Positions 17,646 to 25,928 of a stretch of 64,000 bases of DNA are shown here, in pieces (position 1 is the first letter of the stretch; each line of letters starts with the position of its first letter). Under the pieces are notes generated by a model that did not search any database, was not told the DNA's origin, and was given only the letters and a program-made list of their open reading frames with translations. The position numbers and the translations under genes are program-made. This stretch comes from Novosphingobium terrae (GTDB lineage: Bacteria > Pseudomonadota > Alphaproteobacteria > Sphingomonadales > Sphingomonadaceae), in NCBI RefSeq assembly GCF_017163935.1, contig NZ_JABVZR010000002.1, positions 434,001-498,000 of the forward strand, given 5' to 3'.

Positions 17646-18896
17646 TCAGTGCCGCGCGTCGGTTCTCGCTTCGAAGACAATCATGGACTGCCCCGCATTC
17701 TGGAAGACCATGTAGGAAAACATGTTGTTCGTGCCCGGTTGCATAAAACGGTGCAAGCCGAGCAAGGTCTGGGTGTTCGTGAAGCCCTCCGCACGGGCCT
17801 GCGCCTCGTAAAACGCGCCGATCTGCTCGGGCGATGCCTTGACGCTGAGTGTCTTGCGCCAATCGGCCAGTCCAAATGAATCCAGCTTCTGATCACGAAC
17901 GACCTGCGCGCCGGGATACAGCCTGGCCCAGACCGGCATGTCGCCCGTGTTCGACGCGCCCTTGCCCACCATCACTTCAGCCGCCGGAGCAGGGGAGATG
18001 GCAGGGGCCGCTGCCGCATTGATCGCGCTGTGGGCCACGCTCGTCATCAGCCCCAGATAGGCCGCCAGCGCGATATACAGCGCCGTATATTCCAGGCGCT
18101 TGGCCATGGCCATATCATAATAGGCCCGGTTTTCCGGCGCATTGCGATCATAACGCCATGCCTTTTTGAGCGAGGGGATGGCCATGATCGCGATCAACAC
18201 CAGCAGGGGGCTCGGCCTGTAAACCATCAGGGCCAGCATCACCGGCACGCCCAGAAACCAGATCCTGGGCGACAGAACGCTGGTGATCCGCCCGCCATCC
18301 AGCGGCGAAAGCGGGATCAGATTGAAGAAATTGAGGAAGAATCCGGCATAAGCCACCGCCAGCAGCAAGGTGCTGCCGAGTTCCCGCGCCAGCAAATAGC
18401 AGGCTGTCGCGCCCAGCGTACCAATGAGAGGCCCGGCCAAGGCGACATAGGCCTCGGTTTCGGCATCCATCGGCTGTTCCTTCAGCTCAATCCACGCGCC
18501 GACGAAGGGGATAAATGTCGGTGTACCGACATGAAGGCCGCGCCTTCGGGCTGCCAGATAATGCCCCATCTCATGCAGGAAGAGCAGTCCGATAAAACCG
18601 GCGGCATAGCGCCAGCCGAACTGAACACTATAAAAAACAAGCGACAACACCATGGTGATGGCCGTGCCGCCGATCTTGCCCAATTTGAACAGTTTCAGGA
18701 CAAGGATGAGCGGCAGAAATATCGTGGCAAGCAGGCCGCGACGCTTCGTATCGGGCTTTTGATCTGTCGCGGCCTCGCTCCGCACCGAGGCATAAACATG
18801 GCCGGCGTGAAGGGCTTGACGCTGGATACCCTGCTCTCCGGATGGCTGGGGCAGCCCCTTGCGGCCAAAGACAACGGGGGTGGAGGGATGCACCAT
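17646..18896 (-). CDS. M50-family site-2-protease-like membrane metalloprotease
   Basis: 416 aa. Zinc motif HExxH is 'HEMGHYLAARRRG' in a membrane helix; the second motif is 'NLIPLSPLDGGR', the N-x-x-P-x(5)-DG form providing the third ligand. Several hydrophobic helices flank these, and a soluble C-terminal part (about residues 300-416) has no recognised domain. M50 enzymes cleave transmembrane segments of anti-sigma factors or small membrane proteins; the target here is unknown. The start at 18896 is chosen for AAAGG about 7 nt upstream; the frame extends further but without support. The next gene upstream is a membrane protein on the same strand, 34 bp away, probably co-transcribed. Confidence 0.82.
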   Translation of the reverse strand: MVHPSTPVVFGRKGLPQPSGEQGIQRQALHAGHVYASVRSEAATDQKPDTKRRGLLATIFLPLILVLKLFKLGKIGGTAITMVLSLVFYSVQFGWRYAAGFIGLLFLHEMGHYLAARRRGLHVGTPTFIPFVGAWIELKEQPMDAETEAYVALAGPLIGTLGATACYLLARELGSTLLLAVAYAGFFLNFFNLIPLSPLDGGRITSVLSPRIWFLGVPVMLALMVYRPSPLLVLIAIMAIPSLKKAWRYDRNAPENRAYYDMAMAKRLEYTALYIALAAYLGLMTSVAHSAINAAAAPAISPAPAAEVMVGKGASNTGDMPVWARLYPGAQVVRDQKLDSFGLADWRKTLSVKASPEQIGAFYEAQARAEGFTNTQTLLGLHRFMQPGTNNMFSYMVFQNAGQSMIVFEARTDARH

Positions 18897-18930
18897 CGAA
18901 ACGCCTTTCGGTACAAATAGGGAGGAGACC

Positions 18931-19500
18931 TTACAGGCCCTTGCGGCCGAAACCCCGAACGGGCGATCGCGGCGAACCGCCTTCATATCCGGCCCCGGGC
19001 ATCGCCAAAGGCCATTGCTCCCCCCATGCCGCATTGGGCGAAGCGGGCATCGGATCACGCTGGTCGGATCGCCCTGGGGGGATGTTCAGACTGTCATCCT
19101 GACCTGGAACGAAGGCGATGACGGCCAGAAAGACAAAATCCGCCATTCCGAGCACGATGCTCACCACCAACAGCGGGATCGTCGTGTGGAAGGGCAGAGC
19201 AGGAAGGAAAGCCGATTGCAGGGCCCCCAGAACCCCGAAACTGGCCGCCATGCGCAAGGCCAGCCAGGGCAGAACGGGAGACCAGCCGATATCGCGGCAA
19301 CGGCGCATCGCAATCACGCGCAAATAGAGGCCGAGAATAAAGGGCGCCACAAAGCCGAAAACGATCGGGACAAGCTTCAGGACCTGCCATTCATACAGGC
19401 CCCATCCGTACATGGTGACGCTCAATCCAGTGAGTATCCCGTAGTACACGAGGTACGCTGGACGGCCGATCCGACTCTCGTCTTTCATGCGATGGATCAT
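18931..19500 (-). CDS. DUF805-like small membrane protein
   Basis: 189 aa with about four hydrophobic helices. 'RIGRPAYLVYYG' before helix 1 and 'MRRCRDIGWSPVLPW' between helices resemble the 'GRisRxxyw' and 'RRlhDxGrsgw' motifs of DUF805 proteins, a family of unknown function. The C-terminal 45 residues are polar and Pro/Gly-rich and probably disordered. ATG 19500 is chosen because GGAAGGGG precedes it. It is likely co-transcribed with the M50 protease gene downstream and could be a substrate or partner, but there is no direct evidence for that. Confidence 0.65.
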   Translation of the reverse strand: MIHRMKDESRIGRPAYLVYYGILTGLSVTMYGWGLYEWQVLKLVPIVFGFVAPFILGLYLRVIAMRRCRDIGWSPVLPWLALRMAASFGVLGALQSAFLPALPFHTTIPLLVVSIVLGMADFVFLAVIAFVPGQDDSLNIPPGRSDQRDPMPASPNAAWGEQWPLAMPGAGYEGGSPRSPVRGFGRKGL

Positions 19501-19640
19501 GGCCCCTTCCCCTTTGGTGCGCTGTGAGTAGGAAAGTCGCATTAAAATTACGTAAAAACCTTAGGACTGTTCAATTTTCATTGGATCGAATTTTTATAGA
19601 CATTTTTCCATCGCCCAAGATGTTCTGCAAATGCCGCAAG

Positions 19641-19829
19641 TATTGCTTAATTTCTCCTTTAACGAGGTGATGGTTGAATATGGCGGGAACACCACGATGA
19701 CCGTGATCGCTGCGGGCGACCCAAGCCACACCCGGCAGGACAATCGAACCCTTTTACGGTCTCGACACCATAAAGATGGCGGCAACGGAGCCCTTTGATG
19801 GAAAATACCGCCCAGATAATTAAGCAATA
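19641..19829. repeat. 189-bp segment bounded by perfect 12-bp inverted repeats
   Basis: TATTGCTTAATT at 19641-19652 and its exact complement AATTAAGCAATA at 19818-19829 bound a segment with no coding potential. Similarity does not extend beyond the 12 bp. The pair could be two operator copies permitting DNA looping, or the ends of a small non-autonomous element; target-site duplications were not seen. Confidence 0.35.
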
Positions 19830-19900
19830 TTCTGTTTTATAATGATAAAACTAGAATCTCAACCTGACTTGCATGCACTGCCATAAAAGTGCAAAACATA

Positions 19901-19923
19901 CTAACTAAATCTACGTTAGTTAG
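19901..19923 (+). promoter_or_regulatory. Palindrome CTAACTAA-N7-TTAGTTAG before TBDR gene
   Basis: Perfect 8-bp arms (19901-19908, 19916-19923) with a 7-nt centre, ending 21 bases before the receptor ATG and just upstream of its ribosome site. It may be an operator for a repressor such as the ROK protein encoded three genes downstream, or a leader hairpin; the sequence alone cannot tell. Confidence 0.4.
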
Positions 19924-19944
19924 ATTCGCTGGGAAGGTCCTTTC

Positions 19945-22554
19945 ATGCCGTGTTTCCGCTCCGCCCTGTTATCCGCATCCGCGCTGTCGCTGATGCCCTT
20001 CACTGCCCACGCTCAAACCAACACGCCCCCAACCGGCCAGAGCGACATCGTGGTCACCGGCACCCGCGCCTCGATGGCCAAGGCCACGCAGATCAAGCGC
20101 GCCGCAACGCAGATCATCGACACCGTGTCCGCCAGCGAAATCGGCCAGCTGCCCGATTTCAACGCGGGCGATGCGCTGCGCCGCGTTACTGGCGTCAACA
20201 CGCTGACCTATCAGGGCGAGCCGCGCTTCGTGATCGTGCGCGGCTTCAATCAGGGCTATAATGATGTGCTGGTCGATGGCTTCAGCCTGGCCGCCACGGA
20301 CATCAACATGGGCATGACCACCACCAATGGCCGCCAGATCTCGATGGAGGTGCTGCCCGCCAACCTCGCCTCGCATATCGACGTGATCAAATCGGCCACG
20401 CCCGAGACCGAGGGCAATTTCATCGGCGGTCTGGTCAATTTCGTCACGCCCAGCGCCTTCGATTTCGCCAAGCCGACGCTCTCCCTCTCGGTGAAGGGCG
20501 GCGAGGCGCTGGACAGCAAGGCCAATGGCGGCAACCACTTCGGCGGTCAGGCCGAAATCGCGGGCGCCACCCGCTTCGGATCGGACCAGCAGTTCGGCCT
20601 CTACCTCTCGGGCACCTATTGGCGCCGTGACATCAATGTGGCGCAGGAGGAAACCGGCAGCACCCGCAACTGGTACACCGCTGCGGGCACCGTCACCACG
20701 CCCTATGGCGGCAATGGCTATGCCGTGCCCGCCAACCGTATCTACTACAACTATCGCAACAAGCGCGAGCGCTTCGGCTTTCAGGGTCGCCTCGACTGGC
20801 ATGGCGAAAAGGCCAAGGCCTATATCGCCTCCTACTATTTCAACCAGCGCGAGAACTCCACCCGCTACACCACCAATGCCGCTGTTGCCGCCACCGCCAC
20901 GGACAGCAACCAGACGGCCACATCGGGCACGCTGAGCAATGTTACCCAGACCGAGCAGCTGGGCCGCTATCTGTGGAAGCGGCAGGTCTATGGCCTCTAT
21001 GGGCGTGGCGATGTGGAGCTGGGCGGCGGCTGGAAGGCGGATATCGGCGCCAGCTGGTCGCACAGCTCGGTGAGCAATCCGCAGATTTCGGATTCCTTCG
21101 CCCAGAGCAACATGGCCTTCAATTACGACACCAGCGGCATCGCCCCCACCTTTACGGCGGTGAATGCTGCCAATGCCGCGAATGCCAGCCTCTACAAGAC
21201 CACCTCGCGCACGATGGAGACCTATTCGCTCTCCTCCAACCGCTATGATGTGCAGGCCAACATCGCCCGCAATGTGGAGGCGCAGGATCGCGGCTTCGGC
21301 ATCAAGGCCGGCGCGCGCTTCAGCGGTACGCGGCAGGGCGTGGGCTATTACGGCACAACATGGTCGAACCTTGGCTACACGCTGGCCGGCGTGACCAATG
21401 GCGCGGGCATCTGCGGCTATCAATGCGATACGCCGATCCCGATGATCAGCGGCGCCGCAGCTGACAGCCTGTTCGCCCAATATGCCTCAAGCGCCACGGC
21501 CACCGTCAACACATCCTCCAACGCAGGCGGCACCTACAAGGTTTCGGAGGACATCTGGGCCGGTTACCTGCAAGGCCAGTGGCGCAGCGACCGCCTGCTG
21601 GTGGTGGGCGGCGTTCGTCTGGAGCAGACCCGCTTCGCCTCCAGCAGCACGCAGGCGACCAACGGCGTCTATGCCCCGGTCAGCGCCAGCAAGAGCTATT
21701 TCGATGCGCTGCCCTCGGTGAACGTGATCCTCAACACCACCGAAAACAGCAAACTGCGCCTTGGCGCCAGCATGAGCGTCGCCCGCCCGGCCTATAGCGC
21801 GGCGGCGCTGCATGGCGGTGTGCTGAACACCACATCGTCCACGCCCACGCTCAGCACCGGCAATCCCGATCTTGCGCCCCGCCGCGCCCGCAATCTGGAC
21901 ATCGCGCAGGAGTTCTATTTCGACCATGGCAAGGGCATGTTCGCCGTCTCGGGCTTCTACAAATGGATCAACAATGAGATCTATTCCTTCGGCGCCTATC
22001 AAACCGTCGCGGGCGTCTCGACCCCGGTGCTGGTCACGCAGGCCCGCAACGCCACCGGCCTGACCCGCGCCTATGGGCTGGAGGTCAGCGCCTCGCATGA
22101 TCTCAGCTTCCTGCCCGCGCCGTTTGACGGCTTCGGGGTCAGCGCCAATGCCACCTTCTCGCGCGCCCAGGTGCCCATTACCCTCAGTGACGGTTCGGTG
22201 CGGGTGATGAACAATCTGGCCGAGCAGCCCGGGCGCATCATCAACGCCTCGATCTATTACGACAAGGGCCGCGTGCATGGCCGTCTGGCATGGAACCATC
22301 TGGGCCGCCTCTGGGACGATCGCTATCCCAACCTCACGCCCAGCGGTTTCTACGCCAACCGCATCCAGCAGCCGACCAACAATCTCGATTTCCAGATCTC
22401 CTATGATGTCACGCGCCGCTTCACCGTCAGCTTCGATGCGCAGAACCTGACGGCGCAGGGCATGAGCTATCGCTACGGCACCAATCAGGAACTGCTGCAA
22501 TCGGCCTTCAAACTGCCCACCCAGATCCTCTTTGGCGCGAAGGTGAAGCTGTGA
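19945..22554 (+). CDS. TonB-dependent receptor of the TonB-Xanth-Caul type
   Basis: 869 aa. A signal peptide ends at 'TAHAQ', then 'DIVVTGTRASM', 'ASEIGQLPDFNAGDALRRV', 'FVIVRGFNQGYNDVLVDGF' and 'LPANLASHIDVIKSATPETE', the order of motifs typical of the TIGR01782 receptor group, many of which take up oligosaccharides or other large nutrients. Unlike the other receptors here the barrel ends in Leu ('GAKVKL'). The stop overlaps the start of the next gene (GTGA), implying translational coupling to an exported 2H-phosphoesterase-like protein. An MFS transporter and a ROK regulator follow, so the locus looks like a self-contained uptake system. Confidence 0.88.
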   Translation: MPCFRSALLSASALSLMPFTAHAQTNTPPTGQSDIVVTGTRASMAKATQIKRAATQIIDTVSASEIGQLPDFNAGDALRRVTGVNTLTYQGEPRFVIVRGFNQGYNDVLVDGFSLAATDINMGMTTTNGRQISMEVLPANLASHIDVIKSATPETEGNFIGGLVNFVTPSAFDFAKPTLSLSVKGGEALDSKANGGNHFGGQAEIAGATRFGSDQQFGLYLSGTYWRRDINVAQEETGSTRNWYTAAGTVTTPYGGNGYAVPANRIYYNYRNKRERFGFQGRLDWHGEKAKAYIASYYFNQRENSTRYTTNAAVAATATDSNQTATSGTLSNVTQTEQLGRYLWKRQVYGLYGRGDVELGGGWKADIGASWSHSSVSNPQISDSFAQSNMAFNYDTSGIAPTFTAVNAANAANASLYKTTSRTMETYSLSSNRYDVQANIARNVEAQDRGFGIKAGARFSGTRQGVGYYGTTWSNLGYTLAGVTNGAGICGYQCDTPIPMISGAAADSLFAQYASSATATVNTSSNAGGTYKVSEDIWAGYLQGQWRSDRLLVVGGVRLEQTRFASSSTQATNGVYAPVSASKSYFDALPSVNVILNTTENSKLRLGASMSVARPAYSAAALHGGVLNTTSSTPTLSTGNPDLAPRRARNLDIAQEFYFDHGKGMFAVSGFYKWINNEIYSFGAYQTVAGVSTPVLVTQARNATGLTRAYGLEVSASHDLSFLPAPFDGFGVSANATFSRAQVPITLSDGSVRVMNNLAEQPGRIINASIYYDKGRVHGRLAWNHLGRLWDDRYPNLTPSGFYANRIQQPTNNLDFQISYDVTRRFTVSFDAQNLTAQGMSYRYGTNQELLQSAFKLPTQILFGAKVKL

Positions 22555-23330
22555 GCAGCCGTAGAACCTTTCTGGCCGGAAGCACGGCGCTGCTCGCGGG
22601 GCTGGGTACGGCGGCGCGCGCCGGATCGCCGGAACAGGGCACGCCCCCCGATGTCGGTCGCAAATTTCTGGCCAACGGGCAGGTGATGCCTTTTGCGGGC
22701 AACACCATCATCTGCCACCTGCCGCAACAGGGCCCGGACAGCGCGCCCTTTGACGCCCTGCTCGACGTCTATCGCGTTCTGCCTGCACGGGAATGGGCGC
22801 GCAAGGTAACAGTGCTGCCCCCCTCCAGCTATCATATGACGATCATCGGCGGCGCCAATGACAAGGAGCGCCGCCGCCCACTCTGGCCCGCCGATCTGCC
22901 TCTGGATATGCCCATGGCCGAGTGCGACCGCATTCTGGGCGAAAGGCTGCGCGCCTTCCGTCTGGGCACGGAGGCAGGCCCCTATCGCATGCGGGTGAAC
23001 CCGGCGGCGCCTTCAGCCAAGGAAGGCCCGCTGACCATGCGCCTGCTGCCCTTCGACGCTGCCGAGGAAAAGCGCCTCAGGCGCCTGCGCGATCGCCTGT
23101 CCGAGGTGCTGGGCATTCAGGATACGGGCCATGATACCTATGGCTTCCATATCACGCTGGCCTATCAGTTCGCCGCGCTGACCAGCGCCGAGGATGCCGC
23201 ATGGCGCGAGGATCTGGCGCAATGGAAACAACAGATCATCGCGCGCGCGCCGGTGATCACACTGGGGCCTCCGGAATATTGCCTGCTGGCCGATATGTTC
23301 GCCTTCAAACGCCAATTCTATCTGGAGTAG
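22551..23330 (+). CDS. Exported DUF1868 / 2H-phosphoesterase-like protein
   Basis: 259 aa. The N-terminus has a twin-arginine-type signal, 'SSRRTFLAG' followed by a hydrophobic stretch and an Ala-x-Ala cleavage site. Two HxT motifs, H95-M-T97 in 'SSYHMTIIGG' and H200-I-T202 in 'YGFHITLAY', are the paired catalytic motifs of the 2H phosphoesterase fold (LigT and cyclic phosphodiesterases). It would hydrolyse a 2',3'-cyclic or 1'',2''-cyclic phosphate in the periplasm, but DUF1868 substrates are not established. The GTG start overlaps the receptor stop by four bases. An exported member co-translated with an outer-membrane receptor is unusual and suggests processing of an imported phosphorylated compound. 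Confidence 0.75.
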   Translation: MSSRRTFLAGSTALLAGLGTAARAGSPEQGTPPDVGRKFLANGQVMPFAGNTIICHLPQQGPDSAPFDALLDVYRVLPAREWARKVTVLPPSSYHMTIIGGANDKERRRPLWPADLPLDMPMAECDRILGERLRAFRLGTEAGPYRMRVNPAAPSAKEGPLTMRLLPFDAAEEKRLRRLRDRLSEVLGIQDTGHDTYGFHITLAYQFAALTSAEDAAWREDLAQWKQQIIARAPVITLGPPEYCLLADMFAFKRQFYLE

Positions 23331-23427
23331 CAATCGGGAGTCATCATTCTGTCACCTTCCACAAGCAGGCGACAGCGATGCAGGCTCCGCACAACTACGG
23401 AGCCCTGCCCGCCGAGGAGGACAGGCC

Positions 23428-24720
23428 GTGGACGGACGATCACTGAGGATGCGGCCTTTGCTCCCGCCCCTGATCCCTCCTGCGCCAAAGCCGTTGCGCC
23501 TGTCCCCGCCCTCGACGCTGATGGTCTATGCGCTGGCCCATGCGGGCAAGACGCTGTTCTGGACCGTCAGCGACCTCTATTTCACATGGATGGTCATCAC
23601 CGTGGGTGGGGTGGCGGCAGGCTGGGCCGGGCTGGGCATCGGCCTGTCGATCCTGATCGCAGCAGGGGCGGACTATACCGGAGGGCGCTGGCTAGGCGCC
23701 CGGGTCAGTGATATCGCCATGGCCGCCCGCACGCAGTTTCTGGCCTGCCTCGCCACCAGCGCCGCGCTGCTGGCCTTCGCCATTCTGGGGCTGATGCGGC
23801 CCGAGGGTCTGGCGCTGGCCATGATGGCGGGGCTGATCCTTTTCCGCCTCACCTATGCCGGGCTGGACATCACCCAGAACGCCCTGCCCGCCCTGATCGC
23901 CACCAGCGAGCGCGAAAGGGCCGCCTATGGCATGTGGCGCAACATCTCGGGCGGCCTCGCGCGGATTGCGCTGAGCGCGGCCTTTGTCCCCCTGCTGATG
24001 CACCGCCTGCGTCAGGATCAGGCGCTGAATTTCCTCGCCATGGCACTGGTGATCGCGGTGCTGGCCTGCGCGGCGGCGGCCCTGCTGCGCCTGCGCCTGA
24101 CACATGGCGCCACGCCCGCGACAGTGCCTCCCCCGGCCCCATCCGCAGCGGAAGACAAGCCGCGCCTTGGCCCCCTCTCGCTGGCCATGGCGCTGGCCTC
24201 GCTGGGCATGACGCTGTTTCAGCAATTGGAGCCCTTCTTCGCCGCCACAGCGCTGGATCGCGATGCCGCCACCGCCTTTCTCACCGCAGGCGCGGTGGGC
24301 ATGGTCGGCAGCCAGCCGCTCTGGCGCCTGCTGGCGCTGAGCCGCCACCGGCGCTGGACGCATGCCAGCGTCATCGCCGCCTGCCTTGCCTGCGCAGGGC
24401 TGATGCTGCTGACCAACGCCTATGGGCTGGTCTGGGCGCTTGTCTCGGGGCTGTTCTATGGGCTGGCGGGCGGCGGGGTGACGCTGCTGCTGTGGATGGC
24501 CGCGCTCGACTGCCTGCCGCAGCAGGCCATCGGGCGGATCAGCACATTTTCGGCCAGCGCCAAGCTGGGTCAGGCGCTCAGCATCGCGCTGGGCTGCGCC
24601 ATGCTGCAGATCGGCGCGCCCGCTCCGCTGCTGGGGATGGTGATGGCGGCAGCGCTGGGGCTGGTGGGGCTCTCCATCCTGATTGCCAGAACCGGCCCGG
24701 CACGCTTACATAAAGCCTGA
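23428..24720 (+). CDS. MFS transporter (GPH/MFS_2-like)
   Basis: 430 aa, about twelve hydrophobic helices. The opening 'LMVYALAHAGKTLFWTVSDL' and the following helices with 'LGARVSD' and 'ATSERERAAYGMWRNISG' resemble the glycoside-pentoside-hexuronide:cation symporter group, though the family is diverse. The GTG at 23428 has GAGGAGG about 9 nt upstream; ATG 23449 is an alternative. It lies 97 bp after the 2H protein gene and 23 bp before the ROK regulator, so probably carries the receptor's substrate or product across the inner membrane. The substrate is unknown. Confidence 0.78.
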   Translation: MDGRSLRMRPLLPPLIPPAPKPLRLSPPSTLMVYALAHAGKTLFWTVSDLYFTWMVITVGGVAAGWAGLGIGLSILIAAGADYTGGRWLGARVSDIAMAARTQFLACLATSAALLAFAILGLMRPEGLALAMMAGLILFRLTYAGLDITQNALPALIATSERERAAYGMWRNISGGLARIALSAAFVPLLMHRLRQDQALNFLAMALVIAVLACAAAALLRLRLTHGATPATVPPPAPSAAEDKPRLGPLSLAMALASLGMTLFQQLEPFFAATALDRDAATAFLTAGAVGMVGSQPLWRLLALSRHRRWTHASVIAACLACAGLMLLTNAYGLVWALVSGLFYGLAGGGVTLLLWMAALDCLPQQAIGRISTFSASAKLGQALSIALGCAMLQIGAPAPLLGMVMAAALGLVGLSILIARTGPARLHKA

Positions 24721-24743
24721 CACAACAGAGCCTTCATCCCTTT

Positions 24744-25889
24744 ATGAATCCATCGCATCTGCGCCCCTCCCCGCTTCCCGCCCAGCCCTTTCGTGCCCTT
24801 TCCGCCAATGAGCGCATGGTGCTGGGGCTGATCCGCCAGCATGCGCCGATCTCCCGCGCGGAATTGGCGCGGCGCTGCGGGCTGACCATTCCCTCGATCA
24901 GCCGCATCGCCGAGGCGCTGCTGAGCGACGGGCTGATCGCGGCGGAGGAAAAGGTGATGATGGGCCGCATGGGCCAGCCCAGCCTGCCGCTGGTGCTGGC
25001 GCCCGATGCCGCCTTCGCCATTGGCGTGGCAGTGCGCGCGGACAGTCTGGTCGTCACGCTGAGCCATCTTTCCGGCGCGGTGCGGGCGCAGGCGCGCGAG
25101 CATCTGGCCGATCCCGCGCGCGATGCGGTCGAGGCACGGATCATCGATCTGGCCACCGCCCTGCTGGACGCTCATGGCGCCGCACCGCGCCTGTGCGGCA
25201 TCGGCATCGCCCTCTCGGGCTTTTTCCTTGAGGGGCAGGAGCAGATCAACGCTCCGCTGGGCATGGAAGACTGGGCCATCGACCGGCTGGAAAGCCTGAT
25301 GCACACCCGTATGGGCGTGCCCGTGGTGATCGAGAATGACGGCAATGCCGCCGCCATCGGCGAGCATGACCAGCGCGGCGCGCAGGCCCCCTCCAGCATG
25401 GCCTATCTCTACATCGACCGGGGCCTTGGCGGCGGCATGGTGGTGGACGGGCGGCTGATGCGCGGCGCCCATGGCAATGCGGGCGAATTCACCGGCCTGA
25501 TCCCGCCCGAAACCCGCCCCCTGCGCCCCACGCTGGAGCTGTTGCGCCGCATGCTTGAGGAAGACGGCCTGCCCTTCCCCTCCATCGCCGCCATGCTGGA
25601 ACAGTTTGACGAAGACTGGCCGACGCTGGACCGCTGGCTCGATACGGTGACGCCTGTGGCCAATGCCGTGGTCTCCGCCGCCGCCGCCCTGCTCGATCCG
25701 CAGGAGGTGGTGATCGGCGGGCGCATTCCGCCCTCGCTGGCCCGGCGGCTGGCGGATCGCATGGCCTGCTACACCGTGCCCTTGCGTGGCAGGGATCGTC
25801 CCTTTCCGCAGATCACGGCCTCCGTCGCGCATGACGATACGGCGGCTTTCGGCGCGGGCATGATGTGTTTCCAGCGCTATCTGCTGTAG
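24744..25889 (+). CDS. ROK-family transcriptional regulator
   Basis: 381 aa. An N-terminal winged helix ('ISRAELARRCGLTIPSISRI', about residues 35-60) precedes a ROK sugar-kinase fold with 'VVIENDGNAAAIGE' and 'GLGGGMVVDGRLMRGAHGNA'. ROK repressors such as NagC and XylR bind a sugar and leave DNA. The zinc motif CxCGxxGC that normally follows the 'HGxAGE' segment is absent: after 'AGEFTGLIP' the chain runs on without cysteines, and the N-terminal ATP-binding DxGxT is not evident, so it is probably not a kinase. It likely senses the compound imported by the adjacent transporter. Confidence 0.85.
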   Translation: MNPSHLRPSPLPAQPFRALSANERMVLGLIRQHAPISRAELARRCGLTIPSISRIAEALLSDGLIAAEEKVMMGRMGQPSLPLVLAPDAAFAIGVAVRADSLVVTLSHLSGAVRAQAREHLADPARDAVEARIIDLATALLDAHGAAPRLCGIGIALSGFFLEGQEQINAPLGMEDWAIDRLESLMHTRMGVPVVIENDGNAAAIGEHDQRGAQAPSSMAYLYIDRGLGGGMVVDGRLMRGAHGNAGEFTGLIPPETRPLRPTLELLRRMLEEDGLPFPSIAAMLEQFDEDWPTLDRWLDTVTPVANAVVSAAAALLDPQEVVIGGRIPPSLARRLADRMACYTVPLRGRDRPFPQITASVAHDDTAAFGAGMMCFQRYLL

Positions 25890-25928
25890 CGAATTCCCGC
25901 GCTCTGGCGAAGAGCGCATCGCCGCCTG

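Larger units (their letters stand above)
19543..19944. promoter_or_regulatory. AT-richer 400-bp regulatory region before a TBDR gene
   Basis: No convincing gene lies here; a 77-codon minus-strand frame (19594-19827) has no recognisable features. The region holds a 12-bp inverted pair (19641-19652 and 19818-19829), TGCACT/AGTGCA (19874-19879, 19888-19893), and an 8-bp palindrome close to the receptor start (19901-19923). TATAAT at 19838-19843 is a possible -10. GGAAGG before ATG 19945 is the ribosome site. Confidence 0.45.

Noticed and set aside
17629..17658. GC hairpin CGCGCGGC/GCCGCGCG between the histidine kinase and M50 genes as a terminator
   Set aside because: It overlaps the M50 stop region and has no T-run on either strand, so it is not called as a terminator.
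19594..19827. 77-codon minus-strand frame before the TBDR
   Set aside because: No ribosome site or domain; overlaps inverted repeats and a likely regulatory region.
19969..21480. 503-codon minus-strand open frame
   Set aside because: It lies fully within the TBDR gene; the antisense protein is rich in His, Gly, Ala and Arg with no motif. Such frames are common in GC-rich codon-biased genes.
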